This document shows positions 44,500 to 54,819 of a stretch of 64,000 bases of DNA, piece after piece. Position numbers and translations under genes: made by a program. Position 1 is the first letter of the stretch, and each line of letters begins with the position of its first letter. The stretch spans positions 137,855 through 201,854 of the forward strand of contig NZ_QBKB01000002.1 of the NCBI RefSeq assembly GCF_004137855.1, written 5' to 3'. The notes under the pieces were generated by a model. The model made no database searches. It saw only the letters and a program-made list of their open reading frames with translations, and was not told the origin of the DNA. The DNA comes from Methanohalophilus profundi (GTDB lineage Archaea > Halobacteriota > Methanosarcinia > Methanosarcinales > Methanosarcinaceae).

Positions 44500-46413
44500 T
44501 TATACCAGTCTTATAGTTTCCAGATTGGTAAGAGCTCTGGTTTCAATTTTCTTTCTTTTATGGACAGAACTTGCAAGGTCTATGCACGAGCGTTCATCGC
44601 CATGCTCTGTGAAAACACGTTCTGGTTGTGGCTTCATGCGCTTGAAAAATTCCATGAGTTGCTTGCGGTCCGAGTGTCCGGAGAAACCATCCACAATTTC
44701 AACATCCATATTCATTCGCACGGTTTCTGAACCCTTGCCTCCGGAAGACAGGGGAATTTCCTTCCAGCCTTTCTGAATGCGGCGACCCATAGTTCCATCG
44801 GCCTGATAACCAACAAACACTAAAGTATTCCTTTCATTCGGTGCAAAGGCTTTGAAGTATTCCATTATCGGCCCGCCGCTCATCATACCGGAAGTCGACA
44901 GGATCACACATGGATGTGGATTTTCAATGATATTTCTCCTTAGCTCATTGGAATCCACGGGTTTGAAACATTCAGAGAGGAATGGATTCTGTCCTTTCTG
45001 GAAAATCAGGCGCCTCAGGTCATTATTTAGATATTCCGGATAGGTAGCGTGGATTGCAGTTGCTTCCCATATCATACCATCCAGATAAACCGGAACCTCA
45101 TCAATAATTCCTTTCCTGATAGCTTCCTCTATGACAATCATAACTTCCTGGCTTCTTCCCACAGCAAATGCAGGAATCAGTACAACACCCTGTCGATCTA
45201 TAGTTTCCTTGATAATTCTTTGCAGGTTCTTTTCGGCATCTTTCAATGCAGGCTGCATAGAATTAGAGGCTCCATAAGTTGATTCCGTAATAACGGTCTC
45301 AACCCGTGGGAACTTGTTTACTGCAGGATTGAAAAGACGTGTCGGTCCATACTTGAAGTCCCCGGTTATTACCACATTATGTAAACCATCCCCTATATGG
45401 AAATGGGATACTGCAGATCCGATAATATGGCCTGCATTGTGAAAGGTAAGTTTGATGTCAGGGGCAATATCAGTCACTTCTTCGTATTCCAGTACGATAT
45501 TGTGCTTTAGTGCATTACGCACATCAGCAGATTCGTATGGGATCCGTTTTCCATCTTTGGCGGCCACGTCAATAAAGTCCAGTTCAAGCAGAACCATCAG
45601 GTCCCTGGTGGGATGAGTACAATAAATTGGCCCATCATAACCATATTTATAAAGAAGAGGCACAAGACCCTGATGATCAAGGTGTGCATGGGTAATAACT
45701 ACCGCATCAATCTGATTTAGTGGCTGTACTTCAGGAACGTAAAGATAAGGAGTCATATCATCGTCGGAACCTACATTGACACCACAATCGATCATAATCT
45801 TGGATTCCGGAGTGGAGAGCAGGAAGCAACTTCTACCCACTTCACGACAGCCACCAAGAGATGTAAGACGTACCCATTGATCCTTGGAAGTGCATTCCCT
45901 GTGAATTTTCCTTCCGATTGTTTTAAGGATATCCTTTCTATCGGAATGGTTCTTTTTCATGAATTCCCGTATATTTTTCACAGTACGGGATTTTATCGGC
46001 GGGGTCCTGACAACTTTCGGCGTCCAGCCTATCTTCTTGGTTATTTCACGAAGGGTTTCCCCATGCTTGCCTATTACAAGGCCGGGTTTTTCCGCCTCAA
46101 TTATCACTTCCCCGACATCCGGAGCAAAATCATAATTTGTAACTCCTGAATCATCAGGAACGGTTTGATTAATAAGGTCGATAGATTCTTCTGGTGCCAA
46201 AAGTACCTTTGGATCAGGACGGATAACTATTCTGGTCCTTAAAGTTTTGGCCAGGGTCCGTACGATGTTTCCATTATCAGCAAACTTTCGGGGCTCTTCT
46301 GTATATACTACGAGTTGAGGACCCTCGAATTCTACATTTGAAATTGTAGTGCCAGCCGGAAGATTCTTCTCGATTTTTTTCTTTAATCCTTCTAGGATAT
46401 CTTCTATGACCAT
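44500..46413 (-). CDS. fttA: Beta-CASP ribonuclease and termination factor aCPSF1 (FttA)
   Basis: A 637-residue protein: two N-terminal KH-like domains (KPGLVIGKHGETLREITKKIGW, about 108-130), a metallo-beta-lactamase domain with the zinc motif VVITHAHLDHQGL (about 235) and a beta-CASP domain with PAFAVGRSQE and the closing GFSGHSDRKQL and ERVFTEHGDE histidines. In methanogens it is the general transcription termination factor, cutting nascent RNA at U-rich sites. It lies 78 bases downstream of psmB. Confidence 0.94.
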   Translation of the reverse strand: MVIEDILEGLKKKIEKNLPAGTTISNVEFEGPQLVVYTEEPRKFADNGNIVRTLAKTLRTRIVIRPDPKVLLAPEESIDLINQTVPDDSGVTNYDFAPDVGEVIIEAEKPGLVIGKHGETLREITKKIGWTPKVVRTPPIKSRTVKNIREFMKKNHSDRKDILKTIGRKIHRECTSKDQWVRLTSLGGCREVGRSCFLLSTPESKIMIDCGVNVGSDDDMTPYLYVPEVQPLNQIDAVVITHAHLDHQGLVPLLYKYGYDGPIYCTHPTRDLMVLLELDFIDVAAKDGKRIPYESADVRNALKHNIVLEYEEVTDIAPDIKLTFHNAGHIIGSAVSHFHIGDGLHNVVITGDFKYGPTRLFNPAVNKFPRVETVITESTYGASNSMQPALKDAEKNLQRIIKETIDRQGVVLIPAFAVGRSQEVMIVIEEAIRKGIIDEVPVYLDGMIWEATAIHATYPEYLNNDLRRLIFQKGQNPFLSECFKPVDSNELRRNIIENPHPCVILSTSGMMSGGPIMEYFKAFAPNERNTLVFVGYQADGTMGRRIQKGWKEIPLSSGGKGSETVRMNMDVEIVDGFSGHSDRKQLMEFFKRMKPQPERVFTEHGDERSCIDLASSVHKRKKIETRALTNLETIRLV

Positions 46414-46491
46414 TAAAAATGCCTTCCTGTATTATAAAAAAGTAGAAAATATGGGAAAGAGTATTTTAAAAAATAAGATGAATAAGATAAC

Positions 46492-47124
46492 TTATTTCAG
46501 GTTTTCAAGTATTTTGTCCACCTCTCCGGTCTCAATCCTTTTATAGCCATCTGCAGTTATTTTGACCACATCGATACCATTTCCAGAAGCTGAATCTCTT
46601 TTCATGGCATTGTAAAGAGCACGGACTGCAAGTTTCATGCCCTCATCGACATTGATACCTTCATGATAGCGGTCTTCAAGAACACCATAAGCCATTGGTG
46701 AACCAGAGCCTGTAGCAACGGCCTTTGTTTCCTCAATATTCCCACCCATCGCATCGAGTGAAAATATGGCAGGTCCATTCTTATCTACGCCACCTATCAG
46801 GAGTTGTACCATTAGAGGGAAATAGCGTTGCCCACCAAGGATATTGGAGAGTAAAGTTGTGAGGCCTTTGATGGTTATTGATTCCTGTCTCCTCATTTTA
46901 TAGAGTTTGGATTCCACACTAATCATCCGCACAAGTTGCTGGGCATCACCTACCGAGCCAGCAGTGGTCATCCCGACCAGGTCATCGATCTGGTAAATCT
47001 TCTTTGCGGTTTTGCTGGCTATGAAGTTGCCCATAGTTGCCCTTTTTTCAGTGGCAAGAACAACCCCATCACTGCAAACTATGCCTACAGTGGTTGTGCC
47101 TTTTAAATGCTTGTCATTATCCAT
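46492..47124 (-). CDS. psmB: Proteasome beta subunit
   Basis: A 210-residue subunit. A nine-residue propeptide (MDNDKHLKG) is followed by TTTVGIV, so Thr10 is the N-terminal nucleophile after self-cleavage. The catalytic acidic residue (ATEKR) and the SGSGSP and RDSASG segments are conserved. Forms the inner rings of the 20S proteasome with PsmA (18297). It starts about 330 bases downstream of the 47460 gene and has its own promoter region. Confidence 0.95.
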   Translation of the reverse strand: MDNDKHLKGTTTVGIVCSDGVVLATEKRATMGNFIASKTAKKIYQIDDLVGMTTAGSVGDAQQLVRMISVESKLYKMRRQESITIKGLTTLLSNILGGQRYFPLMVQLLIGGVDKNGPAIFSLDAMGGNIEETKAVATGSGSPMAYGVLEDRYHEGINVDEGMKLAVRALYNAMKRDSASGNGIDVVKITADGYKRIETGEVDKILENLK

Positions 47125-47339
47125 CAGTATACCTCAGCAAAAAACGAGAAATCAATTTGTAAAAACACACCTATGATATAGGGTAATACATTAGATGATT
47201 GGCAATTTAGATATATAAGGGTTTCTGTTAGAGACATTGCACTCCTGCTTCAGTTCATCATAAACAGGGAAGCAATCGTTATTGATCACAGCAACTAACC
47301 CACATAAATACAGATATTGATATTATGAGATAAATAATT

Positions 47340-47366
47340 AAAAAAACGCCGGGATATAATTCCCGG
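47340..47366 (-). terminator. Hairpin terminator of the 47834 gene
   Basis: On the minus strand CCGGGA-ATTATA-TCCCGG is followed by CGTTTTTTT. The rest of 47125-47459 holds no gene I can support. Confidence 0.55.
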
Positions 47367-47459
47367 GAATCAGGGTTGCTAAATACAGTGCTGATATCAC
47401 AAAATTTTCCATTAATATGAGTACAAAGGATTTGAACACATAATTTACTTTTTCAGGAA

Positions 47460-47834
47460 TTAGACTATTAAACTGGTTTGGGTCAGCATAACCATCAAAT
47501 TATTTACTACAAGTACAATACCCAAAAAAGCAATCGCAAATTTGGACGTATTCCACAGAAATGAACTCCAGGATAGGCCGGATTGCCTGATGAGTTTGTA
47601 GTTCAAATAAACCACCCCAATAAAGAGAAGCTTCAAAAGCAAAAAGGCCCCCAGGCCAAATTCCGCCAGTACGACTGCTATAAATCCGTTTTGCTCGATC
47701 CCGAAATTCAGGGCCCCAATGGTAGTAAGGAAATCCCCGAAGACATAGAATAGGATAATGTATTTGATGTCAGAAAGGAAAACAAACAAATCCTTTCCTG
47801 AATACTCAAAGGTGGATGAGTCAGGGAATTCCAT
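47460..47834 (-). CDS. Small membrane protein of unknown function
   Basis: A 124-residue protein with four likely membrane helices, at about 22-45, 50-62, 63-80 and 98-118, and a short soluble N-terminus with acidic residues. The helix KYIILFYVFGDFLTTIGALNFGIEQNGFI resembles DUF5658-type proteins. I cannot assign a function. Monocistronic, ending in a hairpin terminator. Confidence 0.55.
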   Translation of the reverse strand: MEFPDSSTFEYSGKDLFVFLSDIKYIILFYVFGDFLTTIGALNFGIEQNGFIAVVLAEFGLGAFLLLKLLFIGVVYLNYKLIRQSGLSWSSFLWNTSKFAIAFLGIVLVVNNLMVMLTQTSLIV

Positions 47835-48132
47835 AAATAAAAAAGTGTATGTACATTGGTATTAACTTGATGTGCACATAATACGCAACGATGACCATAG
47901 AATTGGCCTTTAACTTCATCAAAATGAGTGAATACATCAGGATTGACATTCAAAAAGACCATGAAACAGGCCTTCATCAGAAAATAGCTCTGCTCATTTT
48001 GACCTCAAGATTATCGACTAAATCCCTGTACTCTTTATCATCTATTTTTTAAAGAGACAACCTTTTTCCAGCATAAAAAGCCCTGCATAATTGCAATATC
48101 CTATTATAGCTATGTACTCATATTTTTTATTT

Positions 48133-48590
48133 ATGCTAGAAGAATACAGGAAAAAAAGGGATTTTGAGAGGACATCTGAACCTGAAGCCAAAGAAACTTC
48201 CAGATCCGATGAGCCTATTTTTGTAATACAGAAACATGATGCCAGCAATCTGCATTATGATCTCAGGCTAGAGATTGGTGGCGTACTGAAAAGCTGGGCA
48301 GTTCCCAAACAACCACCAAAAAAACCGGAATCAAGAGACTTGCCATACAGACGGAAGACCATCCAATGGAATATGCCGATTTTGAGGGAGAAATACCTGA
48401 AGGACAATACGGAGCCGGCAAAGTTGAAATATGGGACAGGGGCAACTACGAAGCAATAAAGATTGAAGACAAGGAAATCATCGTCACACTAAAAGGAAAA
48501 CAATTGACTGGTGACTATGTTCTTGTTAAGACGAAATACGGCAAGAACAATCAGGGCTGGTTATTTTTCAAGAAGAAAGCAGAAAACTGA
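48133..48590 (+). CDS. LigD-type 3'-phosphoesterase domain protein, frameshifted
   Basis: About 152 residues when joined. The first frame has FVIQKHDASNLHYDLRLEIGGVLKSWAVPK, including the HxxxxxHYDxR catalytic histidines; the second has AIQTEDHPMEYADFEGEIPEGQYGAGKVEIWDRG and GWLFFKK, the rest of the domain. One A more in the seven-A run 48318-48324 joins them. The enzyme trims 3'-phosphates or ribonucleotides at DNA ends in repair. It stands alone here, without ligase or polymerase domains. Confidence 0.82.
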
Positions 48591-48718
48591 ATCCGGGTAT
48601 CAATGCAAATAATCATCCACACATACTCATCCCGGCTATAAAAAACGCATTGAACCCGGAAGTCAAATGTAAAAGCATTTATACCAACCGGAAAATCTCC
48701 TTTTGGAGTGAAAGGAAA

Positions 48719-50643
48719 ATGCAATACAGTCTGGGAATTGATGCTGGCGGAACGTACACAGATGCAGTTCTTATCCGTAACCGGGATGGGAAAGTCGTAG
48801 ACAGGGCTAAATCCCTTACTACCTATCCGGACCTAATTATGGGCATTCATAATGTCCTGGGATTGCTGAACAGGGAATATATGGAAAGCATAAACCTTGT
48901 GTCCGTATCCACAACACTTTCCACAAATACCCTCCTGGAAAAAACCGGTGCATCCGCCTCCCTAATCCTGATCGGTGACCATCCCCTGGAAAGGGAACTT
49001 GCTGCAGAGAATTATGTTTTCATAGCCGGAGGACACGACCAAAACGGTGAAGAGTCGACACCCCTGGACATGAAAAAGTGGAAGAATATATCAAAGAAGT
49101 TCAAGGCAACGTTTCGGTATTCGCAGTTTCTGCCTATTTTGGAACCCGTAATCCGGAACATGAACTTAAAGTAAAGGATAAAATACTCGAACTTACCGGC
49201 AAACCTGTTGTATGCGGCCATGAGCTTTCCCAGGAACTCGGAGCCTATGAAAGAGCTGTCACTGCCCTTCTCAATGCCCAGCTTATTCCTGTTACTACAA
49301 AATTCATCCGATCGGTCATCCATGAAATCGAAAAGCTCGGAATACAGGAAAAAATGCTGATGTTGCGTTGTGATGGGTCTGTGGTCAATATAGAGGATGC
49401 TCTGCATCGGCCAATCGAAACTATTTTTTCCGGACCTGCAGCAAGTCTTGTGGGTGCTTCTTACCTGGCAGACTTGAATACATGTGCCGTTATGGACGTT
49501 GGAGGCACAAGCACCGATGTTTCTGCTATCTACAAAGGACTACCGGAGCTAAAAGCAGAAGGGGCTACAGTTGGTGGCTGGAAGACAAGAGTCAAAGCAA
49601 TCGACATGGAAACTTCTGCCATGGGAGGAGATAGTCACATATGGGTTACTAAAAAGAGCATAAATATCGGACCCAGAAAAGTAATACCCCTATGTGTGGC
49701 GGCTACACATCACCCACAACTTATGGAAGTCCTGAGCGAACAGGCACCTACCTTCCGTGTGATGGAAAATGAAAATTTCCAGCCAACCCGCTTTTTTATT
49801 AAGAGTCAATCAGACCACCAATATATTGACCCACAAGAGAAGGAAATCCTGGACTTACTGGATGAACAGCCGGTTCCCATACAAACCATTTCTCATCAAC
49901 TAAATGGGATGCCTTCTGCAAATGTACTGGATTCCCTGATACAGAAAAGACTTGTCCAGGCAATAGGATTCACTCCGACAGATGCCCTGCATGTACTGGG
50001 AGATTATACGGAGTGGAATGTGGAAGCTTCTGAAAAGGGGGCTGAGATGCTTTCAAAACTTCTCAGGAAGAACAAGGTAGAGTTTTGTAAAAATATCAAA
50101 GAAATGTTTGCAAAAAATATGTCAAGAGAACTTATCCACTTCCTGCTACCGGATGTTGATGAAAAAGTGATCATGGACATACTTAACGGCAAATATCCGG
50201 CACGTTTGAATCTGGATATTCCTGTAGTCCTGGCCGGGGGACCTGTTAAGGCTTACGTGGATGAAATACAAGAAATATTGATCGCAGACATAAAGGTACC
50301 TGAAAGTTTCGAAGTTGGCAATGCGGTAGGCGCACTTATGGGAAAGGGGATTAAACGCGTGGATATTATGATCAGGCCACATTCCCTGCAACGACCTGAA
50401 GAGGATTTTCTTGTATTTGCACCCGGTCAAAGAAGGCAGTTTAAGAAATATGTGGATGCCCTGGATTTTGCAAGAAAGACCGGAGAAGATACTGTAAAAG
50501 GATACATGAACAAATGCCGTATAGATTCTGACAGGGTTAAAATCACATTTGAAAAGAAAACCGTGGTCCCGGATGGCTGGCATCATCCACCAATGGAAAC
50601 ACGCCTGATAGTAATGGGAGTGGGCACTCCAAACATCGGATAA
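48719..50643 (+). CDS. Hydantoinase/oxoprolinase (HyuA) family protein, frameshifted
   Basis: About 641 residues when joined. The actin-like ATPase core appears as YSLGIDAGGTYTDAVLIRNRDG at the start and CAVMDVGGTSTDVSAIYKG in the middle, the two phosphate loops. One A more in the five-A run 49073-49077 joins the frames as MKKVEEYIKEV. The family hydrolyses amide rings using ATP; the substrate here is unknown, and the C-terminal partner (HyuB) is not adjacent. The start is the ATG at 48719. Confidence 0.8.
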
Positions 50644-50730
50644 ACATAAGAATAACCAATCCTCTATACCACCCCAACCAGCTTGCTGTCAGGATATACA
50701 CATTTCAGGGGCATGGAAGAGGACAAAACA

Positions 50731-53519
50731 ATGGATATCGAAAAAATACTTTCCAAAATAACATCATCCAGTGGCTACGAAGGACAAATCGTACACAGTG
50801 AATCCATAAAAGAAAGACAGGGAAAGTATGATAATGTCGATATCAAACCATTGCTCAGGTTTGCCCTGCATGAAAGAGGAATTAAAAGACTATATTCCCA
50901 TCAGACAGAAGCTATTGAGAAGATCAGAAGTGGAAAAGATATCGTACTGGCAACCAGTACTGCCAGCGGAAAATCCCTGGCATATACAATACCTGTTTTT
51001 GAAGAAATAATGGGTCATCCTGACTCTACTGTCCTTTATATATCGCCCTTAAATGCCCTTGCCAATGATCAGCATTCAAATTTTGTGAAATTGAGAGACG
51101 TACTGGGAGAAAATATTGACATTGCCCGTTTTGTGGGTTCATCCTCAAAAGAAGAGAGATGGCAGGCAAAAGCCGATGCAAATATTATTTTTACCAATCC
51201 CGAAATGCTGCATATGAGTGTACTGGGCTGGAAACAGCAGTGGTACAGAGTATTATCCAACCTGAAATACATAATCCTCGATGAAAGTCATTATTACACC
51301 GGAGTCACCGGCAGCAACATGGCAAACCTTGTGCGCCGTCTGCAGAGAATATGCAACCACTACGGATCCAATCCCCAATACATATGCTGCAGCGCCACCA
51401 TTGGCAACCCAGGGAAACATGCATGCAGCCTGACTGGAAAAATGTGGAAGTCATTGACAGGGATGGTTCAGGCAGGGGAGCACAGAAGTTTGTATTCTGG
51501 AACCCTCCGGCATACTATAACAAAAAGGGTTATTTCCTGCGCAAAAGCAGTTTTGCAGATTCAAACCGGCTGTTTACCACATTAATACAGGAAGGATTGC
51601 AAACTATTCTTTTTACTCGTTCCCGCCAGAAAATGGAGAGAATGTACCTCCAGTCAAAAAATGAACTGCAAAACCGGGGTTTGAAAGAAAGAATCGCCCC
51701 TTATCGTGGTGGCTATAGCCCAGAAGACAGGATTCTCATAGAAAAACAATTGCAGAATGGCACCCTTAAAGGCGTCCTTTCAACAAATGCCCTGGAACTC
51801 GGTATCGATATCGGAGGACTTGACGGTTGTATCCTTGATGGATTTCCCGGCACTATAATGAGTACCCGACAGCAGGCCGGAAGAGCCGGCAGAGGAGAGA
51901 ACGAAAGCATGGTGGTACTTGTTGCCGGCCAGGATGCCCTGGACCAGTACTACATGCGCAATCCAGAGAAATTTTTTGCAAAATCTTGCGAGGATGCTGT
52001 CATCAATCCTGAAAATACCTACATCCAGACGGGACATATCCTGTGTGCAGCAAAAGAATTACCCCTGCAACAGGATGACGAGAAGTATTTCGGTAGCGGA
52101 ATACGGGATGTCATTGGAGTCCTGAAGGAAGAAAAATTGCTTGCAGAAAAGGAAAAGGGTACAATCTGTCTTGATAATCATCCCCATGGACAGGTGAATA
52201 TAAGGGGAGCCGGGAGGAACGGATATTCCCTTATAGATATCACAGGTGGCAAGAGGAAGATTATTGAAAAAGACCTGGAACGCTCAATGGCTTTCAGGGA
52301 AGCATTTGAAGGAGCCATCTATATCCATATGGGAAATCCCTATGTTGTGCAAAAAATGAACCACAGCAAGAAAGAGATCCTTGTTGAGAAGGGTAAAGCT
52401 GATTATTATACCAAACCAATGGTTGCTTCCGAGATATTCCTGAGGGAAGAGTACGAGGAAAAAAAACCCGGGAAACTGGACGATATTACCGTCGGTTTGG
52501 GAAGGGTCGAGGTTGTCGAACAGGTAACAGGTTTCCGTAGAATACAGCACGGATCGGATGAAGAGATAGGCAGGAAGGAAATAGAAATGCCCCCTTCATC
52601 CCTTGAAACCGAAAGTTTGTGGATAGAACTGCCTGCAGGCTATGAAGAGATGGTGAGTAAACAGAAGCGGGATTTTGCCGGTGGCCTGCATGCAATTGAA
52701 CATGCAATGATAGCAATGTATCCGGTACATCTGCTTGCAGATCGCAACGATGTCGGAGGAGTATCCACACCATCACATGGAGACCTGGAGGGAAGAAGCG
52801 GGATATTCATCTATGATGGTCATGAAGGAGGCGTTGGTTTTGCAGAGAACGGTTTTGACAAAATCGAACAAATGCTTGATGTTACCTTAAAAGCAATCAA
52901 GGGATGTCCCTGTGAAGAGGGATGTCCTGCATGTATCCAGTCCCCGAAATGCGGCAATAACAATGAGCCACTGGATAAACATGCGGCTATAATGGTAATG
53001 CATGAAATATTTGGATTGGAGAAATACACTCCCCCTGCAAAGAAGGAAAGAAAAATCGTCTCAAAATCACAGGGCAAACTTTCTACAGGTAATACAAGCA
53101 ACACAGATGCATTAAACCGTGCCCGAAGCAAATTGCGGAATAAGAAAAAAGCAAGTGTTGAAGAACTGATAATACAGGGCCAGGAATGCAGGACAGACCA
53201 CAAAAAGGCCTATGAATTGTTCAGTAAGGCACTGGAAATGGAGCCGTCCAACAAGAATGCCCTTTTCAATAAAGGAGTGGCCTGCATACAGCTGGGCAAG
53301 TATTCCCAGGCAAACAGGTGTTTTGATACCCTTGTGCAGCAAGGCATGAACAAACCGATAATCTGGGAAATGAAGGGGCGGGCTTTTCATGGAATGCGCA
53401 ATTACGGGATGGCTGTACAGATGTACAAACAGGCACTTGGATTGCATCCAAAAGATAAAGAGGATATAAAGCGGATACAGGGGTTGCTTGGAAAGGCACG
53501 CAAGAGCGCAAATGGCTGA
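50731..53519 (+). CDS. MrfA-like DEAD/DEAH helicase with C-terminal TPR repeats, frameshifted
   Basis: About 929 residues when joined. Motif I is TSTASGKSLAYTIP, motif II DESHYY, motif III SATIGN in the first frame; the second has VLSTNALELGIDIGG and motif VI RQQAGRAGRGE, a DUF1998-type domain with a four-cysteine cluster (CPCEEGCPACIQSPKCG) and a C-terminal TPR-like region (DHKKAYELFSKALEMEPSNKNALFNKG, about 800 onward). One A more in the run 51438-51442 joins the frames. MrfA-type helicases act in DNA repair. TPR fusion is unusual. Confidence 0.85.
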
Positions 53520-53537
53520 TAATAGAGATATCGAACA

Positions 53538-53957
53538 TTATTTTACTGTGACCTCAAGTGTCATTCCCGGGATATCTGCCACACTGAAAGTGTAGGTACC
53601 TTTTTCAGTAAAAGTGTAGAAATAAACATCTTTGGAACTCATTTCCTGATTTTCAAAGAGATTATCGTCGCTCACAAGTACGTAGGTACCCTGTGGTTTA
53701 TAGTTTCTCCAGGCTATAGTATCCCCTATTTCTAATTCCATTTCAGAAGGAGTCATTACCCCATAGTATTCCATTCTTACACCATGATGTTTGCCATCAT
53801 CGGCTATTTCACCTTCCCCTAATGAAGCATTTTCGGGAGATGTATTTTCTTCCAACCCTTCCAGATCAGAGGAACTATCCGAATTACCAGCACAACCACT
53901 AACCACTATCAAAGAGATTATCATTAATGCAAACAGAATTAACCAATTATATTTCAT
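53538..53957 (-). CDS. Cupredoxin-like lipoprotein lacking copper ligands
   Basis: A 139-residue protein. The N-terminus is a lipoprotein-type signal with the lipobox VVSGC (cysteine about 22), then an acidic linker and a plastocyanin-like beta sandwich (MELEIGDTIAWRNYKP, TEKGTYTFSVADIPGMTLEVTV). The usual copper-binding Cys and His near the end are replaced: YTFSVADIPGM keeps only Met. So it is a cupredoxin fold that probably does not bind copper, or binds a partner instead. Monocistronic. Confidence 0.75.
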   Translation of the reverse strand: MKYNWLILFALMIISLIVVSGCAGNSDSSSDLEGLEENTSPENASLGEGEIADDGKHHGVRMEYYGVMTPSEMELEIGDTIAWRNYKPQGTYVLVSDDNLFENQEMSSKDVYFYTFTEKGTYTFSVADIPGMTLEVTVK

Positions 53958-54219
53958 ATCGACACCTTATTACCATCTGGCCCCTTACGCATATAAAATC
54001 TATATTTTCAACCTTTATATTTTTTATGAGAGAGGCATCGCTCTGACGTAAATTTTTGTCCATTTACAAGTGACTTAATAGCAAAACTCCGTTGCACAAA
54101 TCCAAAGAAACAAAAAAATATACTAAGATACATTACAGTAGAAAATGGAATAATATAAGGAAATTTACAGGATAATATAATAAACCGAACTAAGGGATAA
54201 AAAGATAAAAATATAGGTA

Positions 54220-54291
54220 TACATCAGCCGGGATTCGAACCCGGGTTCGAGCGTTGGCAACGCCCGGTGATAACCACTACACTACTGATGT
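54220..54291 (-). tRNA. tRNA-Gly (GCC)
   Basis: Acceptor ACAUCAG pairs with CUGAUGU; the anticodon stem GGGCG/CGCUC frames the loop UUGCCAA (anticodon GCC); the T arm is CCGGG-UUCGAAU-CCCGG. The first pair is A1-U72, whereas tRNA-Gly normally begins G1-C72. No encoded CCA. The 262 bases before it (53958-54219) hold no gene I can support. Confidence 0.9.
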
Positions 54292-54302
54292 TCATACTGA
54301 AT

Positions 54303-54379
54303 TGGTGCCCAGACCCGGACTCGAACCGGGGACAACTGCCTCTTCAGGGCAGCGCTCTCCCAAACTGAGCTACCTGGGC
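54303..54379 (-). tRNA. tRNA-Phe (GAA)
   Basis: Acceptor GCCCAGG pairs with UCUGGGC; the anticodon loop CUGAAGA gives GAA; the T arm is CCCGG-UUCGAGU-CCGGG; discriminator A and encoded CCA. Confidence 0.93.
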
Positions 54380-54436
54380 ATTGGGAGCACCACATAGATG
54401 GTGTTTTTTTATTTAAACATATCGCAATTTAGGAAG

Positions 54437-54510
54437 TGGGCCCGCTGAGAGTCGAACTCAGGATCCCCGCCATGTCAAGGCGATGTCATAACCTACTAGA
54501 CCACGGGCCC
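54437..54510 (-). tRNA. tRNA-Val (GAC)
   Basis: Acceptor GGGCCCG pairs with CGGGCCC; the anticodon loop UUGACAU gives GAC; the T arm is CUGAG-UUCGACU-CUCAG; discriminator A, no encoded CCA. First of the three-tRNA cluster; a TATA-like ATATATATAGG lies about 85 bases upstream. Confidence 0.93.
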
Positions 54511-54789
54511 ATTTTGTTTATCAGACATCTACAAAAACGCAGACACCCTGCACCTCAGGGCAACCCTGAAGCACTCTCCCTATACAGATTTAACCTATAT
54601 ATATTTTGTTGCTCCCCTGAGAGGCATATATAAAACAGACAGCGCCGTCAGGCCATAGAATCTGGCAAAGCAAAATGAATAATGATTAAGAACTGCGGTC
54701 TGACTTAAACAAAAAACAACCGAAGAAGAACAATAGATAAATATGATCAAATATACTTAATGATATTTTTTATTGATCATGAACAACAG

Positions 54790-54799
54790 TTATATATTG
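54790..54799 (+). promoter_or_regulatory. TATA-like element before the mrp operon
   Basis: TTATATATTG lies 21-30 bases before the mrpA ATG; the strong site GGAGGGG is directly before the start. The 309-base gap 54511-54819 is AT-rich, contains the inverted repeat ATGATCA (54753) with TGATCAT (54774), and no gene. Confidence 0.5.
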
Positions 54800-54819
54800 G
54801 AATTTAATAAAGGAGGGGC

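Noticed and set aside
50683-53519. Two helicase genes or a decaying pseudogene
   Set aside because: Motifs I-III and IV-VI are complementary, and one A at 51438-51442 joins them.
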